Shown: positions 43,201-51,443 of the stretch, piece by piece
Numbering within the stretch: the stretch's first letter is position 1
Layout: each line of letters opens with the position of its first letter
NCBI GenBank assembly: GCA_022652545.1
Contig: JALCRM010000005.1
Coordinates: forward strand, 62,001-126,000
Source: Lachnospiraceae bacterium
Lineage (GTDB): Bacteria > Bacillota > Clostridia > Lachnospirales > Lachnospiraceae
Reading direction: 5' to 3'
DNA length: 64,000 bases
Program-made: the position numbers and the translations under genes
Notes under the pieces: generated by a model
Told to the model about the DNA's origin: nothing
The model's database searches: none
Seen by the model: only the letters and a program-made list of their open reading frames with translations

Positions 43201-44445
43201 TCAGCGCTTCGAAGTGACTTCCGCCTCGTACCTTTCCATCTCGCTGATCCACTTTTCTCCCGCCGGCACGCCGCACACTTCGCAGTATCTGTCCCAGACA
43301 TCTCCGAAGGGCATGGTCTTCAGTTCTTCCTGCTCCGCAAGGAGCCTCGTGAACCTGCCTTCGTCCTGGAGCTTTTTCAGCTCCGCGGAGGGTTCGAGCA
43401 GCGCCGAAAGGAGCGCCTTCTGAAGGTTCCGGGCGCCGATGGCCCAGGCTGCGATGCGGTTGATGCTCGCATCGAAATAGTCGGTCGCGATGAAGACGCG
43501 GTCCAGCGCGTCGTTCCGGACGATCTCCCTGCAGAGTTCCTTCGTCTCGTCGTCCAGACGGATCACATGGTCGGAGTCCCAGCGGACGCCGCGCGTGATG
43601 TGGAGCGCGATCTTTTCATTGAAGAGCAGCATGGACGGGATCTTGTCGGAAACGACCTCCGTCGGATGATAGTGCCCGTTGTCCATCAGGCTGAGTATGC
43701 CGTGGCGCGCCGCGTAATTGATCGTAAACTCGCTGCTGCCCACCGTATAGGACTCGACGCCGATGCCGAACACTTTGGACTCCAGCGCCACATATACAAG
43801 GCTCTTATCGTAAGGCGTGGAAAGGATCCGGTCGAGGGAATCCGCGAATCTTGCCCTGGGGCCGAGACGGTCCGCGGGAATGTCCTTGTAGCCGTCGGGG
43901 ATCCAGATGTTCATGACACAGGGCACGCCTGTCTCCTTGGCAAAATACTCGGAAATGCGAAGACAGCAGATGCAGTGGCGGATCCAGAAATCGCGCACTT
44001 CCCTGTCCGGAGAGGACAGCGTGAGCCCGTCCTTCACCATCGGATGCGAAAAGCAGGTGGGATTGAAATCAAGTCCCATGCCGTGCTTTTTGGCGAATTC
44101 CACCCACTTTGCGAAGTGTTCCGGCAGCAGTGCGTCTCTGTCGGCGCGCTTTCCGTCTTCAAAGATCGCATAGCAGGCATGCAGATTGAGCTTGTGCCCG
44201 CCGGGGATCAGACTGAATGCTTCCCCGAGGTCGGCCATCAGCTCCGCAGGGTCCTTCGCCCGTCCCGGGTAATTGCCGGTCGTCTGTATACCGCCGGACA
44301 GCGGCCCGTCCTGGTCAAAGCCGACTACGTCGTCACCCTGCCAGCAATGCAGCGACAGCGGCACTCTGCGCAGTTTTTCTATCGCTGCATCCGTGTCCAC
44401 ACCGATCGTTCTGTAGATCTCTTTCGCACTTTCGTAACGTTCCAT
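43201..44445 (-). CDS. rhaA: L-rhamnose isomerase
   Basis: RhaA converts L-rhamnose to L-rhamnulose. The 414 aa protein matches the family along its length (E. coli enzyme 419 aa), with LSLHCWQGDDVVGFD near the start, KLNLHACYAIFED, GLDFNPTCFSHPMVKDG, and the metal-binding MDNGHYHPTEVVSDKI and VRWDSDHVIRLDD. The ATG at 44445 follows AGGAGG and replaces an upstream open stretch. It is the last gene of the rhamnose unit, 35 bases after rhaB. Confidence 0.95.
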   Translation of the reverse strand: MERYESAKEIYRTIGVDTDAAIEKLRRVPLSLHCWQGDDVVGFDQDGPLSGGIQTTGNYPGRAKDPAELMADLGEAFSLIPGGHKLNLHACYAIFEDGKRADRDALLPEHFAKWVEFAKKHGMGLDFNPTCFSHPMVKDGLTLSSPDREVRDFWIRHCICCLRISEYFAKETGVPCVMNIWIPDGYKDIPADRLGPRARFADSLDRILSTPYDKSLVYVALESKVFGIGVESYTVGSSEFTINYAARHGILSLMDNGHYHPTEVVSDKIPSMLLFNEKIALHITRGVRWDSDHVIRLDDETKELCREIVRNDALDRVFIATDYFDASINRIAAWAIGARNLQKALLSALLEPSAELKKLQDEGRFTRLLAEQEELKTMPFGDVWDRYCEVCGVPAGEKWISEMERYEAEVTSKR

Positions 44446-44480
44446 CCCGTTTTCCTCCTGCTGCGCTCTGCGCTGCCTTT

Positions 44481-45881
44481 TCAATATGTTTTGACACCGA
44501 AAGAATCAAAGATACAGCGCCTGCCTTCCCTGAGGGAAGGAAACAGGCCCGCCTTCAGCATCTGGGCCAGTATGTTGCCGGCTGCCGTAGCTTCCCCCGG
44601 CCCCGCAAGGACGGTGCGCTGCGTGATCTCAGCCGTAAGTCTGTTCAGGTAATCGGCCTTTGAGCCTCCGCCGACAATGTGGATCGCACTGTAGTGCCGG
44701 CCTGTGATCTCCTCGATCTGCTGCGCCGTATCGGCATAGCTTTCCGCGAGGGAACGGTAGATCACCGCCGCGATCTCTCCCGTCCTGTCCGGTACCTTCT
44801 GTCCGGTCCTCCCGCAGTAGGCCCGGATCTCCCCCGTCATGCTTTCCGGCGCGAGAAAACAGCTGTCGTTCACATCCACGCGGGAAGGGAAGTCCCTGCT
44901 CTCCTCCGCCATGCCGCAAAGCTGCGCAAAGGAAAGGGAGTCGCCGAGTTCGTGGCGCACCGACTGGATCATCCAGAGTCCCATGATGTTCTTCAGGAAG
45001 CGGAAACGCCGTTCATAGCCGCCTTCATTCGTAAAATTGGCCTTTTCCGCGGCCGGCGTGCAGACAGCTTCATGGGTTTCCGTACCCATGAGCGACCAGG
45101 TCCCCGAACTGATGTACAGCACGTCGTCGGAAACGGACGGCACCGACATCACCGCGGAAGCGGTATCGTGGGTGGCAGGGAGCACGACCTCACAGTCAAA
45201 ACCCAGGTCATCCGCGATCTCTTTGCGGAAATGCCCTACCGGCGTGCCCGGCATGGAAAGCGGGAGGAAGATCTTCTCCGGAAACCCGAGCATGCCGGTC
45301 AGCTCTCTGTCCCACTGCCCCGTCACCGGACTCACGAGCTGCGTGGTCGTCGCATTCGTATATTCCGAACACCGGTTGCCCGTGAGCAGGAAGTGAAAAT
45401 AATCCGGCAGCATCAGCAGGCAATCGGCCCGCTCCAGGATCTCCGGCTCCTGCTCCTTCAGCGCCGCAAGCTGATAGATCGTGTTGAAGGGCTGTTTCTG
45501 TATGCCCGTACGGGCATACAGGGCATCCGGTGCGATGACTCCGGCAACTTTCTGCTCCATGCCCGCCGTCCTGCCGTCGCGGTAGCCGTATGTTTCGCCG
45601 AGCAGCCGGCCGTCCCTGTCAAGCAGGGCATAATCGACCGCCCAGGTGTCGATCGACATGCTGACGGGCACCTTTCCGGCCTGCGCGCATTTTCTGAGGC
45701 CGTTCAGGATCTCACGGAAAAGACGTTCCGTGTCCCAGCACAGATGTCCGTTTCTCCTGACCATCCCGTTCTCGAAGCGGTACACCTCCTCGAGGCTGAT
45801 CCTGCCGTCCCGGCAGCTTCCCAATATGTGACGGCCTCCCGAAGCGCCGATGTCCACTGCCAGGAAATACCCGCTGTTCAT
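44481..45881 (-). CDS. rhaB: Rhamnulokinase
   Basis: RhaB phosphorylates L-rhamnulose at C1 with ATP. A FGGY-fold carbohydrate kinase of 466 aa: VDIGASGGRHILG is the N-terminal phosphate-binding loop, MSIDTWAVDYALLDRDG the family signature, LPATHDTASAVMSVP and IHIVGGGSKADYLNRLTA the second-domain motifs. Its start and ribosome site (GGAGGT) are part of copy 2 of the intercistronic repeat, which fills the gap after mgtA. Confidence 0.95.
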   Translation of the reverse strand: MNSGYFLAVDIGASGGRHILGSCRDGRISLEEVYRFENGMVRRNGHLCWDTERLFREILNGLRKCAQAGKVPVSMSIDTWAVDYALLDRDGRLLGETYGYRDGRTAGMEQKVAGVIAPDALYARTGIQKQPFNTIYQLAALKEQEPEILERADCLLMLPDYFHFLLTGNRCSEYTNATTTQLVSPVTGQWDRELTGMLGFPEKIFLPLSMPGTPVGHFRKEIADDLGFDCEVVLPATHDTASAVMSVPSVSDDVLYISSGTWSLMGTETHEAVCTPAAEKANFTNEGGYERRFRFLKNIMGLWMIQSVRHELGDSLSFAQLCGMAEESRDFPSRVDVNDSCFLAPESMTGEIRAYCGRTGQKVPDRTGEIAAVIYRSLAESYADTAQQIEEITGRHYSAIHIVGGGSKADYLNRLTAEITQRTVLAGPGEATAAGNILAQMLKAGLFPSLREGRRCIFDSFGVKTY

Positions 45882-45887
45882 TTACAT

Positions 45888-45930
45888 ACCTCCGTGAGGA
45901 GAATCCTCGGATCCTCCGAACCGGGCAGCC
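45888..45930 (-). repeat. Intercistronic repeat, copy 2 (mgtA/rhaB)
   Basis: Minus strand: GGCTGCCC (45930-45923), GGTTC, arm GGAGGATC, loop CGAG, arm GATTCTCC (one G-U pair), TCAC, then the rhaB ribosome site GGAGGT. It begins four bases after the mgtA stop codon. The GGTGC stem present upstream in copies 3 and 4 is missing. Confidence 0.75.
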
Positions 45931-45934
45931 GTTC

Positions 45935-48565
45935 TCAGATCCAGCTGCCGTACTTTTTCACATAGAGAGGCTTCAGGATCTGCACGATCAGTGTATACAC
46001 CGCAAGCAGCACCAGCAGCCACAACAGATAGGCCGGCGGCATGACCGCCATCTCAAAGAACTGCGACAGCGATGTGAAACCGATCAGCAGGGCGACCCCG
46101 ATGATGATCGCCGTGGAAATGCAGAGAGCCCTGGAAGCCTTGTCCTGCAGAAACGGGATCTTCTCCGTCCTGATGATGTGAATGATGAAAGTCTGCGAGA
46201 CCGTTCCGAACAGGAACCATCCCGTCTGGAACCAGACGGCCTTCTCCTGCGTCGTATAGCGGAAAACGAACCACAGGATCAGGAAGCACAGGAGATCCTC
46301 CACCGTGGAAGCCAGCCCGAACCAGAACATATAGGTGCGCAGTCCCGAAGTATTGATCTTCTTGGGCTTCTGCAGGTAGACCGGGTCCACGTTGTCCCAG
46401 GGCATGCCGAGCTGCGCGAAGTCGTTCAGCAGGTTCTGCACCAGGATGTGCTCCGGCAGCAGCGGCAGGAACGGCAGGAAGATACTTGCCAGCACGACGG
46501 AAAACATATTGCCGAAGTTGCCGCTCGTGGCCATCTTGATATATTTAGACAGATTGGCATACGTTTTGCGGCCGCCGGTCACGCCTTCGTCCAGCACGCT
46601 CAGGTCCTTGTCGAGCAGGATGATGTCCGCGACTTCCTTGGCGATGTCGACCGCGCTGTCGACGGAGATCCCTACGTTCGCCTGTTTGAGCGGCGGCGCG
46701 TCGTTGATGCCGTCTCCCATGTACCCTACCGTGTGTCCGTTCTTCTGCAGCATGGAAACGACGCGCTTTTTCTGGTAAGGGTTGAGTTTGGCGAACAGGC
46801 TGCAGTCTTCCACCGCTTTCTGCAGTTCATCGTCCGACATGCTCTCCACCTCGGCGCCGCTCAGCACGCGCCTGGTGTCGATGTCCATCTTCTCGCAGAC
46901 ATACCTCGCCACGCCCGGGGCATCGCCCGTGAGCACCACGGTGCGGATGCCGTGCGCATGCAGCGCATCGAGCGCGCCTTTGGCGGATTCCTTGGGCGGA
47001 TCGAGGAAACCGATGAAGCCGATGAGGGTCATGTCGCACTCGTCCTTCACGTCGAAATCACCGCTCCCCGGAACATTCCATTTCTCTGCCACTGCCAGCA
47101 TGCGAAGGCCCTGGTCGCTGAAACGGTCGTACACGCCCAGCGCCTGTTTCTTTTCCTCGTCCGTCATGGGCACTCTGCTGCCGCCGTGCATGGCGTAGCT
47201 GCAGCAGGACAGCACTTCCTCCGCCGCTCCCTTGGTGACGAGGATCCTGCCCGACTGCGGTTCACTGGGCTTTTCCACGACCACGCTCATGCGCCTTCTG
47301 GCAAAGTCGAACGGGATCTCATCCACTTCACGGTAATCGTTTTTGTATTCCGCGAGCCCTTCCTTGTCCACACGCCCGATCACGGCATTGTCGATCGTAT
47401 TCTTCAGGCCGGACTGGAAGAAGCTGTTCACAAACGCCTGCTTCAGGACGCCCATGTCCTCTTCGCCGTCCACGTTCAGATACTTTTCCAGCACGATCTC
47501 ATCCTGCGTCAGCGTTCCTGTTTTGTCCGTGCACAGGATGTCCATCTGTCCGAAGGTCTGTATGGACGAAAGGCGCTTCACGATGGTCTTTTTCTTGGAC
47601 ATCTCCACAGCGCCGCGGGCCAGCGTGGTCGTCATGATGACAGGCAGCATCTCCGGGATCAGGCCGATCGAAACGGTAATGGAAAACAGCACCGCATCCA
47701 CGACGTTGCTCTTCGTCATCAGATTTGCGAAGAAGATCACGGGGACCATGACCAGCATGAACCGGATCAGCAGCTTGGAAATACCGGCGATCCCGTTTTC
47801 AAAATCGCTCGTCTCATTGTCCGTGGAAAGCGATTTTGCCATGCCGCCGAAATACGTCTCGGCGCCGGTCGTCAGCACCACCGCCGTGGCCGACCCGCTC
47901 GTGATATTCGTTCCCATGAAGCCGATATCGGCAAGATCCGTAAGGTAGTCGGTCTTCTCATTGACAGACAGCTTTTCCACCGGTGCGGACTCTCCCGTCA
48001 GCGTCGCCTGATCCACAAACAGGTCCTTGACCGCAAGGAACCGCACATCGCCGGGCAGCATGTCGCCGCTCGAAAGCTTAACGATGTCACCGGGCACTAC
48101 ATTTTCGAGGAGGATGCTCTCCGGAAGCCCGTTCCGTATGACATCCACCTTGTTTTCGATCATCTTGCGCAGCTTGGCGGCGGCGTTGTTGGACTTTGCC
48201 TCCTGCGAGTAGCCGACGATCGTGGAGATCGTGATCGTGGAAAGGATCAGGATCGACGCGGAATAACTTTTCTCCGCCGAAAACACCACATCAGTCAGGA
48301 AAGTGACGGCCAGCACGACGAGCAGCACCAGGTTGAACGGATTGATGAGGACGGAGGCCAGGATCTTCCAGAAGCCTCTCTGCTGCCCGGATTCAATGAC
48401 ATTCCGTCCGTACTTCGTAAGCCTTTCGTCCGCTTCCACGGGCGTGAGTCCCTCTTCCCGGGAATCCAGTTCCCCGAGGATCTCATCGCCTGTCTTCAGG
48501 CTCCATTTCTTCAGCCTCTCGCTGAGTTCTTCCTGTGCCGACTGACCGACAGCCGCTTTCTTCAT
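45935..48565 (-). CDS. mgtA: MgtA-type P-type ATPase (magnesium-translocating, P3B)
   Basis: An 876 aa P-type ATPase. ATLTGES (187-193) is the actuator loop, CTDKTGTLT has the phosphorylated Asp347, LTGDAPGVARYVC and VGYMGDGINDAPPL the hinge motifs, and about ten helices are predicted. The ordered N-terminal region and C-terminal helices match MgtA/MgtB rather than SERCA or Na/K pumps. The ATG at 48565 is chosen over 48577 since only it follows GGAGGG. It is placed between rhaD and rhaB, an unusual spot for an ion pump, with a copy of the intercistronic repeat on each side. Confidence 0.88.
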   Translation of the reverse strand: MKKAAVGQSAQEELSERLKKWSLKTGDEILGELDSREEGLTPVEADERLTKYGRNVIESGQQRGFWKILASVLINPFNLVLLVVLAVTFLTDVVFSAEKSYSASILILSTITISTIVGYSQEAKSNNAAAKLRKMIENKVDVIRNGLPESILLENVVPGDIVKLSSGDMLPGDVRFLAVKDLFVDQATLTGESAPVEKLSVNEKTDYLTDLADIGFMGTNITSGSATAVVLTTGAETYFGGMAKSLSTDNETSDFENGIAGISKLLIRFMLVMVPVIFFANLMTKSNVVDAVLFSITVSIGLIPEMLPVIMTTTLARGAVEMSKKKTIVKRLSSIQTFGQMDILCTDKTGTLTQDEIVLEKYLNVDGEEDMGVLKQAFVNSFFQSGLKNTIDNAVIGRVDKEGLAEYKNDYREVDEIPFDFARRRMSVVVEKPSEPQSGRILVTKGAAEEVLSCCSYAMHGGSRVPMTDEEKKQALGVYDRFSDQGLRMLAVAEKWNVPGSGDFDVKDECDMTLIGFIGFLDPPKESAKGALDALHAHGIRTVVLTGDAPGVARYVCEKMDIDTRRVLSGAEVESMSDDELQKAVEDCSLFAKLNPYQKKRVVSMLQKNGHTVGYMGDGINDAPPLKQANVGISVDSAVDIAKEVADIILLDKDLSVLDEGVTGGRKTYANLSKYIKMATSGNFGNMFSVVLASIFLPFLPLLPEHILVQNLLNDFAQLGMPWDNVDPVYLQKPKKINTSGLRTYMFWFGLASTVEDLLCFLILWFVFRYTTQEKAVWFQTGWFLFGTVSQTFIIHIIRTEKIPFLQDKASRALCISTAIIIGVALLIGFTSLSQFFEMAVMPPAYLLWLLVLLAVYTLIVQILKPLYVKKYGSWI

Positions 48566-48569
48566 GTTT

Positions 48570-48636
48570 CCCTCCATGAGGAGGATCTTAAGATCCTCCG
48601 GGGGTGGGCAGCCGGTGCGTCAGCACCGATGCTGCG
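48570..48636 (-). repeat. Intercistronic repeat, copy 3 (rhaD/mgtA)
   Basis: Minus strand: CGCAGCATC, stem GGTGC-TGAC-GCACC, GGCTGCCC (48613-48606), ACCCCC, arm GGAGGATC, loop TTAA, arm GATCCTCC, TCAT, then the mgtA ribosome site GGAGGG. A separate perfect 12-bp stem (48637-48648/48659-48670) precedes it. Confidence 0.78.
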
Positions 48637-48670
48637 GTTTGAAAATGCCGCATCAGCAGCATTTTCAAAC
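48637..48670 (-). repeat. 12-bp stem-loop upstream of repeat copy 3
   Basis: GTTTGAAAATGC pairs perfectly with GCATTTTCAAAC around a 10-base loop. It is 18 bases after the rhaD stop, without a T-tract on the minus strand. A stem of unrelated sequence stands in the same place before copy 4 (49616-49649). Confidence 0.7.
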
Positions 48671-48687
48671 TTTTCTCCCCTTATCGA

Positions 48688-49539
48688 TTACCGGGAGCTT
48701 TCCGCCCCGGCACCCTTATCATAAAGGAATCTTTCCGGCAACTCAATGTGAAATCCCTTCGCAAGCTCGCGGAAATCGTCCGGCGTGATGGTCTGCCGTT
48801 TCTGCCCGCCCATGGAAAGGACCTTCACGAGGATCTCCGCGGATTTTTCCACCGTATGCATGAGGCCAAAGGTCAGGTCAAACGTCTCTCCCGAGCAGAA
48901 CATGCCGTGATGGGCCCAGATCGCCACGTCGTATTGCTCCATGAGTCTGCTCGTGGCAAGCCCGATCTCCCTGCCGCCCGGTACCATCCAGCCGACCACG
49001 CCGATGCCTGCCGGGAACACCACAGGGCACTCCGTGGCCATTTCCCAGAGTTCCCTTGTGAACACCTCGTCCGTAAGCGGCAAAACAAAGGTCAGCGCGA
49101 TCACGTTCGTCGTGTGGGCATGATAGATCACGCGGTGCTTTCCGCCTGTCACACGCTTCTTCACTTCATGGTTCAGCAGATGCGTCGGCAGTTCGCTCGT
49201 AGGGCGGCCGCCGTCCGACATGCCCCAGCGTATCCTGTAGTTCTTTCCCTCTCCGTCGATCTCGATGATCCCCATGCTGTTCTCCGGATCGATGGCGACA
49301 TTGCGGAAATACTTGCCCGTCCCCGTCACCAGGAAATACTCGCCGGCAAGCCCCGGTACCTCGGCCCCGATCGCGGTCCATTCCCGGTCTTCGGAAAGGT
49401 CATCCTGTATGCTCTCCGCCTCTTCCCCTTTCAGCCTGTAGGAAAGGTTTCCGCCGTTGCGCTCATGCCATCCCTGCTGAAAACCGTCATCGGCCATCCT
49501 GATAAAACCTTTTGCAAACTCCGTATCCAGAACTCTCAT
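48688..49539 (-). CDS. rhaD: Rhamnulose-1-phosphate aldolase
   Basis: RhaD splits L-rhamnulose 1-phosphate into dihydroxyacetone phosphate and L-lactaldehyde. A 283 aa zinc-dependent class II aldolase: NGGNLSYRL near the start, GTGKYFRNVA for phosphate binding, IYHAHTTNVIALTF and WAHHGMFCSG for the zinc histidines. The ATG at 49539 follows GGAGGTAGAT, the end of repeat copy 4. It is first among the enzyme genes after the DeoR regulator. Confidence 0.94.
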   Translation of the reverse strand: MRVLDTEFAKGFIRMADDGFQQGWHERNGGNLSYRLKGEEAESIQDDLSEDREWTAIGAEVPGLAGEYFLVTGTGKYFRNVAIDPENSMGIIEIDGEGKNYRIRWGMSDGGRPTSELPTHLLNHEVKKRVTGGKHRVIYHAHTTNVIALTFVLPLTDEVFTRELWEMATECPVVFPAGIGVVGWMVPGGREIGLATSRLMEQYDVAIWAHHGMFCSGETFDLTFGLMHTVEKSAEILVKVLSMGGQKRQTITPDDFRELAKGFHIELPERFLYDKGAGAESSR

Positions 49540-49543
49540 ATCT

Positions 49544-49614
49544 ACCTCCGTGAGGAGAATCTTCAGATTCTCCGAATCGGGCAGCCGGTGCCGCTCTTCG
49601 GCACCGTTGCTGCG
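49544..49614 (-). repeat. Intercistronic repeat, copy 4 (upstream of rhaD)
   Basis: Minus strand: CGCAGCAAC, stem GGTGCCG/CGGCACC, GGCTGCCC (49586-49579), GATTC, arm GGAGAATC, loop TGAA, arm GATTCTCC, TCAC, then the rhaD ribosome site GGAGGT. A stem CATGACG/CGTCATG (49616-49649) comes before it and joins copy 5. Confidence 0.78.
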
Positions 49615-49654
49615 ACATGACGATGGGCGCATCGGCGCACAGCGTCATGTTTTT

Positions 49655-49697
49655 ACCTCCATGAAGAGAACCGTCAGGTTCTCTGAAATGGGCAGCC
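49655..49697 (-). repeat. Intercistronic repeat, copy 5 (after deoR)
   Basis: Minus strand: GGCTGCCC (49697-49690), ATTTC, arm AGAGAACC, loop TGAC, arm GGTTCTCT, TCAT, then a ribosome site GGAGGT. It begins seven bases after the deoR stop. The ATG that follows (49648) opens only a 53-codon frame (ending at 49487) that runs out of frame into rhaD, so this copy has no clear gene to serve. Confidence 0.72.
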
Positions 49698-49704
49698 TGC
49701 AGTC

Positions 49705-50451
49705 TCAGACTACCGTGATGCGTATCCCTTTCTTCTCCAGGAATTTTTTCTCTGCCTCCGGCAGCCCGCTGTCCGTGATCAGCGCGTACACATCCTCGAA
49801 CTGCAGGAACGGCACGGAGCCGGCCCTCGAGAACTTACCCGATTCCGTCATGACAAAAACATGGTTGGCTGACCTGATCATGGCCGAAAGCGTATCGGAG
49901 CGGTTCAGGTCGTCCGATGTGAAGCCGCTTTTCCTGCCGTAGCCTTCCGTGCCCACAAAGATCTTGTCCACATGGAAGTTCTGTACGCACAGCTTCGTCA
50001 TCGGTCCTACGACGGCCTGTCTTTTCTTCTGATAGTTTCCGCCGAGCAGGATGATCTCCGCGCCGTTTATATCCTTGATATAGTTCGCCACGTGCACGGA
50101 ATTGGTCACGATCGTCACGTTTTTACCGGCCTTTGCCAGTTCTTCCGCAAACAGCACGCAGGTGGACCCGGCTTCCACGAGCACCGTCTCCCCGGGAGCC
50201 ACAAATGCGGTCGCCGCTTTGGCGATCTTCAGCTTGGTCTCATAATTGAAGGCCAGCTTGTAATTGATGTCATCCGGGTCATTCAGGACAGCGCAGCCCC
50301 GCTCTCTCCTGAGCAGTCCCTTGCCGGCAAGCACGTCAAGGTCCTTTCGGATCGTCACTTCCGAGGTGTGGAACTGCTGTGCCAGTTCATCCACACCGGC
50401 CTTTCCGCTGCGGCTCACATAATTGACGATCTCTTCCTGTCTCTCCCGCAT
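49705..50451 (-). CDS. DeoR family transcriptional regulator (probable rhamnose regulator)
   Basis: A 248 aa DeoR/GlpR-type repressor. The N-terminal winged helix (RQEEIVNYVSRSGKAGVDELAQQFHTSEVTIRKDLDVL) is followed by the sugar-phosphate-sensing domain (ETVLVEAGSTCVLFAEEL, TNSVHVANY, GGNYQKKRQAVVGP). It heads the rhamnose unit, so it probably senses a rhamnose intermediate such as rhamnulose 1-phosphate. The ATG at 50451 follows AGAGG. Two direct repeats flank the -35 of its promoter and are good operator candidates, implying autoregulation. Confidence 0.87.
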   Translation of the reverse strand: MRERQEEIVNYVSRSGKAGVDELAQQFHTSEVTIRKDLDVLAGKGLLRRERGCAVLNDPDDINYKLAFNYETKLKIAKAATAFVAPGETVLVEAGSTCVLFAEELAKAGKNVTIVTNSVHVANYIKDINGAEIILLGGNYQKKRQAVVGPMTKLCVQNFHVDKIFVGTEGYGRKSGFTSDDLNRSDTLSAMIRSANHVFVMTESGKFSRAGSVPFLQFEDVYALITDSGLPEAEKKFLEKKGIRITVV

Positions 50452-50485
50452 CGCACGCCTCTTTCTTCCATCGGATTGCACTTAC

Positions 50486-50514
50486 ATAATACATAATAGT
50501 TTCATTCGTGTCAA
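50486..50514 (-). promoter_or_regulatory. Predicted SigA promoter of the rhamnose operon
   Basis: On the minus strand TTGACA (50514-50509), 17-base spacer and TATTAT (50491-50486), about 35 bases ahead of the deoR start. Confidence 0.72.
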
Positions 50515-50529
50515 TATTACTTTCATTCG
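50500..50529 (-). promoter_or_regulatory. Direct-repeat operator candidate at the rhamnose promoter
   Basis: CGAATGAAA occurs twice on the minus strand (50529-50521 and 50508-50500), 21 bases apart, that is two helical turns, on either side of the -35 box. Direct repeats of this type are common DeoR-family operators. The upstream copy also forms CTTTC-ATTC-GAAAG on the plus strand. Confidence 0.5.
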
Positions 50530-50566
50530 AAAGTTTGAAAAGTTTTGAAACCGGGATCAAAACATC

Positions 50567-50598
50567 AAAAAAGAGGCGGATGCCTCTGCACCCGCCTC
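50567..50598 (-). terminator. Intrinsic terminator after the acidic protein gene
   Basis: GAGGCGG (50573-50579) pairs with CCGCCTC (50592-50598); six Ts follow on the minus strand (50572-50567). Confidence 0.82.
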
Positions 50599-50620
50599 CC
50601 ATACCGCTGCCTTGAATACT

Positions 50621-51232
50621 TCAGTTCTTCTTCGACTCGTCGAAGAACTCTTCCACCTTTTCCGCCTTTTCCCCGAGATCGCTGCCGGCCGCCTCAACAT
50701 CCCTTTTCACAGCATCCACGATATCGTCCGCAGGATCCGAGCTTTCCTTCTGCTGCGCGTCTTCCGCCGGCTCCTCATCCGCTGCCTCTTCTGCCGCCGC
50801 ATCCTCTGCGGTCTCTTCCGTATCATCCGCGCTGTCAGCTGCATCCACCGTGCTGTAGGCCGGATTGTCTTCATTGATGATCTGCTTCACTTTTACGGCT
50901 GAATCGACAACGACATCCTTCACTTTGCCTGCCGATTCCCCGACGACATCCAGGATCTTGCCGCCCTTCGGCCCGATTGCTTCCTTGACCTTGCCGGCTG
51001 CTTCCGCGGCGCCGTTTTTGATCGTCGTATAGGCGCGGTCCGCAAAATCTTCTGCGTCTCCGCTCTCTTTGCTTTCCGTTTCTCCGTCGTCCGAGCCGTC
51101 CCCGGAATCGTAGCCGTCGTTGTCAGGCTCGCAGGCTGATGTCTTCGAGTTCTCCTTCAGGTAGGAATAAACGCCGTAAGCCGCTGCTCCGAACACTGCC
51201 GTACCAAGTAAGAATTTACCGAATCTGCCCAT
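50621..51232 (-). CDS. Acidic low-complexity membrane-anchored protein (YtxH-like)
   Basis: A 203 aa protein not assigned to a known function. It starts with a short glycine/alanine-rich membrane helix (FGKFLLGTAVFGAAAYGVYSYL), continues with an Asp/Ser/Gly linker, a stretch of amphipathic repeats (about residues 60-120; AGKVKEAIGPKGGKILDVVGESAGKVKDVVVD), then an Ala/Glu/Asp-rich segment. The design recalls YtxH general-stress proteins. The ATG at 51232 follows GGAGGT. It is divergent from a TetR regulator that has a similar acidic tail. Confidence 0.65.
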   Translation of the reverse strand: MGRFGKFLLGTAVFGAAAYGVYSYLKENSKTSACEPDNDGYDSGDGSDDGETESKESGDAEDFADRAYTTIKNGAAEAAGKVKEAIGPKGGKILDVVGESAGKVKDVVVDSAVKVKQIINEDNPAYSTVDAADSADDTEETAEDAAAEEAADEEPAEDAQQKESSDPADDIVDAVKRDVEAAGSDLGEKAEKVEEFFDESKKN

Positions 51233-51372
51233 CGTTAGACCTCCGTATGCTGTCTGTCCGCGGTGCGCTGTCGATCCGGCCCGCGGCATGGCCTCTTAAT
51301 GTTTACATAAATATACGCTAAAACCTTTCAAAAGAAAAGTGCGGACGGACACTCATAAAATACCGAAAGACG

Positions 51373-51401
51373 TTGTGCAGCGTTTTTCAGTGTGCTATAT
51401 T
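51373..51401 (+). promoter_or_regulatory. Predicted promoter of the tetR gene
   Basis: TTGTGC (51373-51378), 17-base spacer and TATATT (51396-51401), with TGC before the -10 (extended -10). Confidence 0.45.
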
Positions 51402-51416
51402 TGAATAATATCAGAC

Positions 51417-51427
51417 TGACTCGGTCA
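51417..51427. promoter_or_regulatory. Possible TetR-family operator
   Basis: TGAC-TCG-GTCA is a small palindrome between the predicted -10 and the start codon of the TetR gene, where an autoregulatory site would be expected. Confidence 0.4.
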
Positions 51428-51443
51428 ATGAGGGGGCTCATCA

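Noticed and set aside
46178-48724. Long plus-strand open frame opposite mgtA
   Set aside because: It is the antisense shadow of a well-defined P-type ATPase; the His-rich translation has no family features.
45888-49707. The repeat copies as ends of an insertion sequence around mgtA
   Set aside because: All copies have the same orientation, no transposase or target duplication is seen, and each copy carries the ribosome site of the next gene.
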